Assembly (NCBI RefSeq): GCF_025685565.1
Contig: NZ_JAGSYE010000001.1
Coordinates: 124,001 to 188,000, forward strand
From: Granulicella aggregans
GTDB lineage: Bacteria; Acidobacteriota; Terriglobia; Terriglobales; Acidobacteriaceae
Length of the DNA stretch: 64,000 nucleotides
Direction: 5' to 3'
Part shown: piece after piece, positions 59,243-64,000 of the stretch
Numbering within the stretch: the stretch's first letter is position 1
Layout: every line of letters begins with the position of its first letter
Program-made: the position numbers and the translations under genes
Notes under the pieces: generated by a model
What the model saw: the letters and a program-made list of their open reading frames with translations, nothing else
Databases searched by the model: none
What the model was told of the DNA's origin: nothing

Positions 59243-60615
59243 TACGCATATCTCCTTGGGGGAAGTCCATACTCACGAATTCGGTTGCGCATCGTGCGGA
59301 TGCTGATGCCCAGCATCTCCGCGGCCTGCGTGCGATTACCGCGTGTCATCTCAAGCGTGCTCTCCAGGTGCGCCCGCTCCAGCTCGCGGATCGGAACACC
59401 GGGTGTTGCGACAGCCACAGGAGCCGCTGGCGCGATGGCCGAAACCGCCGGCTTCGCGCGCATCTGGAACTCCTGGTCAAACCTCGTCGCATCAAGCACC
59501 ACGCCGGGATGCAGCGAACACATCCGCCGCATGAAGTTCCCCAGTTCACGAACGTTGCCCGGCCAGTTGTGCGCCTTCAACCGCTCGATGAAATCGGGGC
59601 TCAACACCTGAGCCTGGCCACGCATCCGCGCCGCGAACTTCTCCGCGAAGTAGCGGGCGAGCAACTCGATGTCCTCAGGCCGGTCGCGCAGCGGAGGAAG
59701 ATCCAGCGGGATCACATTCAGGCGATAGTAGAGATCGCTGCGGAACTTGCCTTCATCCACCATCGACGCCAGGTCGACATTCGTCGTCGCAATTACGCGG
59801 ATATCGACCTTCGTCGACCGCGTCTCGCCCAGCCGCTCGAACTCGCGCTCCTGCAGGGCGCGCAGCAGTTTTGGCTGCAAATTCAGCGGCATCTCGCCAA
59901 TCTCATCCAGCAGCAGCGTCCCGCCATGCGCCATCTCAAACTTGCCCGCCTTCGCTGTCGTCGCTCCTGTAAACGCGCCGCGAGCGTGACCGAACAACTC
60001 GCTCTCCAGCAGATGTTCCGGGACCGCCGCGCAATTCACGGCGACGAACGGCTTCTTACTCCGCGGGCTCGCATCGTGGATGAACCGCGCTAGCAGCTCC
60101 TTGCCGGTGCCACTCTCAGCTTCCACAAGCACATCGGTGTCCGTATTCGCCGCCGCCCGCGCTCTCTGCAAAGACCGCAGCAAACGAGGCGAACGTCCTA
60201 CCATCGCGCAAGCGTCCATCACTTCGCCTTGCACCACCGGGGAACTCTGCTGCATCACGCGTGCGGCTGCCTCTTCAATCTGGTCGAAGGCGATCGGCTT
60301 GGTCAGGTAATCAAACGCTCCGTTGCGCATCGCTTCAACCGCATCGGGAACGTTGCCAAACGCTGTCAGCAGGATCACCGCCGTAGATGAGGAAGCAGCA
60401 CGCGCAGCTCGCATCACCTCAAGCCCGTCGCCATCCGGCATCCGCATGTCGCTCACGACAAGCTGGAACTCTCTGTTCTCCAGCAGCCGCGAAGCCTCGC
60501 GCACGCCGCTAGCGGTCTCCACGTCCCAGCCGTTGCGAGAGAAGTTCACCCGCAGCGCGGTACGAATGCCCGCTTCGTCATCCACAATCAGCACCGACGA
60601 GGAGTTGTTGATCAT
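59242..60615 (-). CDS. Sigma-54-dependent response regulator, FlrC/FleR-like
   Basis: A 457-residue NtrC-family activator. Receiver domain: acidic pair in LIVDDEAGIR and phospho-Asp in VVSDMRMPDGDG. AAA+ domain: Walker A-like AESGTGKE, sigma-54 contact loop GAFTGA, Walker B GGTLLLDEIG. C-terminal Fis-type HTH: GNRTQAAEMLGISIRTMRNR. It should bind the GGCAA/TTGCC dyads and activate the sigma-54 promoters of hook and basal-body genes. I start at 60615, where ATG overlaps the kinase stop (ATGA). Confidence 0.93.
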   Translation of the reverse strand: MINNSSSVLIVDDEAGIRTALRVNFSRNGWDVETASGVREASRLLENREFQLVVSDMRMPDGDGLEVMRAARAASSSTAVILLTAFGNVPDAVEAMRNGAFDYLTKPIAFDQIEEAAARVMQQSSPVVQGEVMDACAMVGRSPRLLRSLQRARAAANTDTDVLVEAESGTGKELLARFIHDASPRSKKPFVAVNCAAVPEHLLESELFGHARGAFTGATTAKAGKFEMAHGGTLLLDEIGEMPLNLQPKLLRALQEREFERLGETRSTKVDIRVIATTNVDLASMVDEGKFRSDLYYRLNVIPLDLPPLRDRPEDIELLARYFAEKFAARMRGQAQVLSPDFIERLKAHNWPGNVRELGNFMRRMCSLHPGVVLDATRFDQEFQMRAKPAVSAIAPAAPVAVATPGVPIRELERAHLESTLEMTRGNRTQAAEMLGISIRTMRNRIREYGLPPRRYA

Positions 60616-61871
60616 AGCGCTGGGATCTCCACAAAAAAGGTCGTTCCAATTCCACGAAGGCTGGTGACCCGGATCGTGCCGCCATGCTGCTTCACGATCT
60701 GGCTGCACACCGCAAGTCCAAGCCCCGAAGAGCTCCCGCCGATGCTGAAGCCGGCCGTGAAGATCTCCTGCAGATGTTCAGCAGCGATGCCACATCCGGT
60801 GTCGGAGAACTCAATGATGGCGATGTCGCCACTGCCCTTCGCCGGATCGCGATGCCGGCGGACCGTGACCCACACGCTGCCGCCCATCTGCGTATGCCGC
60901 AGCGAGTTGCACACCATGTTCAGCACCACCTGCTGCAGCGCGCTCGAGTTGCCGTGTATCCAAAGCCCCGCATCCTCCGCGTCAAACGCCAGCGAGATAC
61001 CCACCTGCTGCGCAATCGGTCGCGCGAACTCCACGCTGCTGCGGATCGAAGCATTCAAATCCAGCGGCGAAAGTGAAGGGACCTCGCGGCCATGAAAGCT
61101 CAACACATTACTTACAGTCGCAGCCAGCGAGCGAATGCCCGCATGCAGGTGCGAGATCCACTCCGAAGCATCTTCCCCGCCCGCCTCAATCAAACCGGTA
61201 AACAGTTCAAGGCTCGCCAGCGGATTTCTAATTTCATGAGCGAGCGTCGTCGCTACCTCAGCAAGGGCCGTCGCCTTGCGTGAGCGCTCGCGCTCTTCTT
61301 CAGCCTGCTTCTGCAGCGTGACATCGCGAAGAATAAGGATCGCCTGCCGCTGGGCGCGATAGCTTCCTTCGCTGCCGTGAAGCAGATGACGCTCACGAAC
61401 TGCCAGCCATCTCCTCGAGTTCAACGTCGTCTTGCAGAACTCGCGTTCCTCATCCACGCTCACCTGTTCACTGAGAAATCCGGATAGATCAATCCCTGAG
61501 GCGGTCGAGATGGCGTCGAGATGCTTCGGGGTCGTCTGCGGAAGATCGAGCAGTCTCCGGCCTTCAGGATTGATCATCGAGACCGAGCCATCCTCTTCGA
61601 CCACCAGCACGCCGCACGGCATCGAATCCACGATCTGTTGCAGAGCGCCATGGACGCGTTCATTCTCCGCCAGGCTCGCCTTCAACGCCGAGTTGCGATC
61701 GGCCAGCTCGCGGCTCAGGAAGGTCACCTCAAGCTGCAACTGGCCGTAGGAGCTCTCGAGCCGCGCCGACGCCGCGATGAACTTCGTAAATGCCTCTGCC
61801 AGCAGACCCGCGTCAGGGTGCGTCGCGAGAGTCGAACTATTTATTGGCAGTAAATGAGAGAGGGTTTCCAT
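60612..61871 (-). CDS. Cytoplasmic sensor histidine kinase, FlrB/FleS-like
   Basis: A 419-residue kinase with no membrane segment. A PAS-like domain spans about 80-190 (IVDSMPCGVLVVEEDGSVSM); the phospho-acceptor H-box is ATTLAHEIRNPLASLELF near 220. The ATPase part shows N box VVLNMVCNSLRHTQ, G1 FSDTGCGIA and G2 SGLGLAVC. Being soluble, it probably senses basal-body or export-gate assembly, as FlrB and FlgS do. It phosphorylates the overlapping FlrC-like regulator. Confidence 0.92.
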   Translation of the reverse strand: METLSHLLPINSSTLATHPDAGLLAEAFTKFIAASARLESSYGQLQLEVTFLSRELADRNSALKASLAENERVHGALQQIVDSMPCGVLVVEEDGSVSMINPEGRRLLDLPQTTPKHLDAISTASGIDLSGFLSEQVSVDEEREFCKTTLNSRRWLAVRERHLLHGSEGSYRAQRQAILILRDVTLQKQAEEERERSRKATALAEVATTLAHEIRNPLASLELFTGLIEAGGEDASEWISHLHAGIRSLAATVSNVLSFHGREVPSLSPLDLNASIRSSVEFARPIAQQVGISLAFDAEDAGLWIHGNSSALQQVVLNMVCNSLRHTQMGGSVWVTVRRHRDPAKGSGDIAIIEFSDTGCGIAAEHLQEIFTAGFSIGGSSSGLGLAVCSQIVKQHGGTIRVTSLRGIGTTFFVEIPAL

Positions 61872-61911
61872 CTACAACTATGAAATGCAACCCAAGGGCC
61901 AAACCGGGAAA

Positions 61912-63033
61912 CTAGAGAAAAATATCCTTGGCCTTGATCTCATGCGAAGAGCCAGCCATGATACTGGCGCGCTCAATCACGTTCCGAAGCTCACGAACAT
62001 TGCCCGGCCACTTATGCCGGCACAGCGCATCGATCGCCTCATCGGTCAGCGTGATACCAGGGCAGAACTTCTCCACGAAAAACTGCGCCAGCTTGGGCAC
62101 GTCGTTGTCGCGATCACGCAGTGGCGCAAGCTTGATCGGAAAGATCGCAAGCCGGTAATAAAGGTCTTCGCGAAATAGCTTCTGCTTCACGAGACCCTGC
62201 AAGTCCGCATTGGTCGCCGCAACCACACGCACATCTACGCGCATGTTGTCGTTGCTTCCCAGCCGCTGCACTTCTCCCTGCTCGACAAATCTCAGGATCT
62301 TGCTCTGCAGCGTCAGCGGCATGTCGCCAATCTCGTCGAGGAAAAGCGTTCCACCCTGCGCTGCATGAATACGCCCAATCCGCGACTGCATTGCTCCTGT
62401 AAATGCGCCCTTGGCATACCCAAAGAGCTCCGACTCAAGCAGCGCTTCAGGAATCGCCGCGCAGTTGACCACAATGAAAGGAGCCTGCCTGCGCGGGCTG
62501 ATCTGATGGATCGCCTGCGCGATAAGGTCCTTACCGGTCCCGCTCTCGCCTGTGATCAACACCGTCGTCTCACGCGCAGCGACCATATGCGTCATCGCGT
62601 AAACCTGCATCATCGCGGGCGACTCGCCCACAACTCCACGCAGCCGCGGCGAATCCTTCGCGTACCGCAGATACTCCACCGGCTTAGCGGCGGCTTCGAC
62701 ATCCGGCGTCTTAGCCTCCGGATTTAGCGCCGCAGCCAGCCGGCTCGCAAACGGGGAACCTGCGCTGTTCGGGAGCACGTGGCACGTCGCCGTGTCCATC
62801 ATCAGGATCTTGAGTTGGGGAAAGCTCTGCTCGACGATCCCGCAAAACTCTGTAGGTAGCAGGTCCGGAAGCGCCGGATCAAGCAGCAGGACTTCAGACC
62901 CTGGCTGCGTGTGCAGAGACTCCAGAGCTTCAGCGCCACTGGTCGCTTCGTGCAGACTCCAGCGCATGGGCGCGAGTCGACCGCGAAGCCGGTCTCGAAA
63001 ATTTGGGTCGCCGCTAACTAGCAGGACCTGCAC
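61912..63033 (-). CDS. Sigma-54 activator without DNA-binding domain, FlgR/FleQ-like
   Basis: A 373-residue activator. A degenerate receiver/FleQ-type domain covers about 1-110 (acidic pocket reduced to SGD, possible phospho-Asp at 52). The AAA+ domain has Walker A GESGTGKD (162-169), GAFTGA (209-214) and Walker [11 protein letters not shown] (227-236). It stops at 373 right after the AAA+ lid ([18 protein letters not shown]), with no HTH. Epsilon-proteobacterial FlgR is likewise DNA-binding-free. The start is a GTG without a good ribosome site; the frame is open upstream to 63189, so the N-terminus is uncertain. Confidence 0.88.
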   Translation of the reverse strand: MQVLLVSGDPNFRDRLRGRLAPMRWSLHEATSGAEALESLHTQPGSEVLLLDPALPDLLPTEFCGIVEQSFPQLKILMMDTATCHVLPNSAGSPFASRLAAALNPEAKTPDVEAAAKPVEYLRYAKDSPRLRGVVGESPAMMQVYAMTHMVAARETTVLITGESGTGKDLIAQAIHQISPRRQAPFIVVNCAAIPEALLESELFGYAKGAFTGAMQSRIGRIHAAQGGTLFLDEIGDMPLTLQSKILRFVEQGEVQRLGSNDNMRVDVRVVAATNADLQGLVKQKLFREDLYYRLAIFPIKLAPLRDRDNDVPKLAQFFVEKFCPGITLTDEAIDALCRHKWPGNVRELRNVIERASIMAGSSHEIKAKDIFL

Positions 63034-63263
63034 GGCGCGGCTATCTGGTTGCCACGTGGGAGTCGAGAGATTGATACGGTTGCTCTCTTCCAGGGTATAG
63101 GGCGCGCGTAGGTCTATTTCGCGAGTGCTTACTTCGGCGCCATGCTCTTCTTTGACGGATAGTAAAACCAGTCTATCGAGCGATCGGTATCAATTCCGAA
63201 TTAAAAATAATGGCTCTAAGTGAGAAAAAATAATCTGGTCGAGAGATAGATCGACAATACAAA

Positions 63264-64000
63264 TCAGGCGTGGGTCTGGTACACGTAGCCCAGACCACGG
63301 ATGGTGCGTATCATTTTTATATCATAATCGCCGTCCAGCTTATCCCGCAGATACTTCACGTAGACATCGACGATATTGGTGTTTCCCTCCGCGGACATGT
63401 TCCACACTTCCTGCGTCAGGCAAGCTCGTGAGAGCGTCTTGCCCTCATGCTGCATCATGTACTCCAGCAGCGTAAACTCGCGCGGCGTCAGGCCGATGAC
63501 CCGCCCATCGCGCTCGACGGAGCACTGGTCATGGTGCAGCACAATCTGGCTCTTCTTCGGCTCAACCGCCACGGGAGCTGCCTGTGACCGCCGGCGCAAA
63601 GCGCGAACGCGGGCCATCATCTCGAGCAACGAAAACGGCTTGGGCAGATAATCATCCGCACCGTGATCGAAGGCATTGACCAGATCCACAGCCCCGGCCT
63701 TGCCGCCCAACGCGAGGATGCCGATGTTCGGCCTCTTCGCCCGCAGCTCGCGGAGCATCGCGAAGGCATCCACATCGGTCAGGTCGAGATCGAGGATCAC
63801 CAGATCGCAGGGCCCCTTTTCCAACTGTTGGAGAGCCGACATACGCTCGTGCGTAACGCCAACCGAGATCGCATCCTCGGAAAGTCCCGTTGCCAGCAAC
63901 CGCGCCAGCGGCAGGCTGCTCTCGACGATCAGTACGCGATACTTCGCAGCACATGCGCCTTCGGTTTGCTCCTCCGCAAGGCTCGACGTTCTGCTGAATG
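63264..64000 (-). CDS. OmpR-family response regulator, 5' end outside the window
   Basis: Reading from the right edge, the frame is continuous and gives a receiver (YRVLIVESSLPLARLLATGL, phospho-Asp in LVILDLDLTD, Lys in DYLPKPFSLLEM) and a winged-helix OmpR domain (IGLTPREFTLLEYMMQHEGK, SAEGNTNIVDVYVKYLRDKL, IRTIRGLGYVYQT). The start codon is not visible; a TTG at 63899 lies inside the receiver and is not the start. The acidic pocket is E-S-S instead of the usual E/D-D. It may control the flagellar activator gene downstream. Confidence 0.88.
   Translation of the reverse strand, partial: FSRTSSLAEEQTEGACAAKYRVLIVESSLPLARLLATGLSEDAISVGVTHERMSALQQLEKGPCDLVILDLDLTDVDAFAMLRELRAKRPNIGILALGGKAGAVDLVNAFDHGADDYLPKPFSLLEMMARVRALRRRSQAAPVAVEPKKSQIVLHHDQCSVERDGRVIGLTPREFTLLEYMMQHEGKTLSRACLTQEVWNMSAEGNTNIVDVYVKYLRDKLDGDYDIKMIRTIRGLGYVYQTHA

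Noticed and set aside
63126..63142. TGGCGCC...AAGCA resembling a sigma-54 promoter upstream of the FlgR-like gene
   Set aside because: GG and GC are 11 nt apart instead of the required 10.

Overview
This GC-rich window looks like the chromosome of an Acidobacteriota member, probably class Terriglobia, family Acidobacteriaceae (Granulicella, Terriglobus or Edaphobacter-like). That placement is an inference from the style of RpoB, FtsZ and the sorbosone-type dehydrogenase; no rRNA is present to confirm it. Nearly everything from position 25423 to the right edge is flagellar.

Layout. (1) 1-6302, plus strand: the end of an unrecognised gene, an exported sorbosone-dehydrogenase-like protein, an exported protein of unknown function, a zinc alcohol dehydrogenase with an adjacent AraC-type regulator, and a small secreted TonB-C-domain protein behind a clear sigma-70 promoter. 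(2) 6442-9350, minus strand: an accessory pocket with a DUF2442 protein, two tandem Phd/VapC-type toxin-antitoxin pairs sharing a 78-bp near-identical block, and an overlapping pair of unknown genes. (3) 9488-21269, minus strand: rplA-rplJ-rplL-rpoB-(small membrane ORF)-rpoC. rplK is not next to rplA, RpoB carries an eight-cysteine insertion, and a 70-codon ORF separates rpoB from rpoC. (4) 21393-25395: a GT87-like membrane protein divergent from an ftsZ that encodes an 831-residue FtsZ.

(5) 25423-63033: about 37 kb of flagellar genes. These are motAB; fliC-fliD-fliS on the plus strand; flgF-flgG-flgA-flgH-flgI-flgJ-flgM-flgN-flgK-flgL; an HDOD gene; fliN-fliO-fliP-fliQ-fliR-flhB-flhA-fliA-fliM-fliN; fliK-flgD-flgE; and a sensor/regulator set (FlgR-like activator, FlrB-like kinase, FlrC-like activator) continuing into flgB-flgC-fliE-fliF-fliG-fliH-fliI-fliJ. 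The window ends inside an OmpR-type response regulator. No flhF, flhG or fliL is seen.

Regulation can be read from the DNA. Four sigma-54 promoters with the invariant GG-N10-GC spacing lie before motA, flgF, the fliN-fliO operon and fliK. The fliK promoter has two GGCAA/TTGCC dyads upstream, about three helical turns apart, as expected for an enhancer-binding protein. Three promoters of the form TGAA-N16-G(C/T)CGATA lie before fliC, flgM and the HDOD gene and fit the sigma-28 factor FliA encoded in the cluster. The picture is a class II/class III hierarchy: the two-component sigma-54 activators drive hook-basal-body and export genes, then FliA and FlgM control filament genes.

The most notable observations are the RpoB cysteine-rich insertion, the large FtsZ, the fliK enhancer dyads, the FlgR-like activator with no DNA-binding domain, a VapC gene apparently starting with CTG, and the small membrane ORF between rpoB and rpoC.
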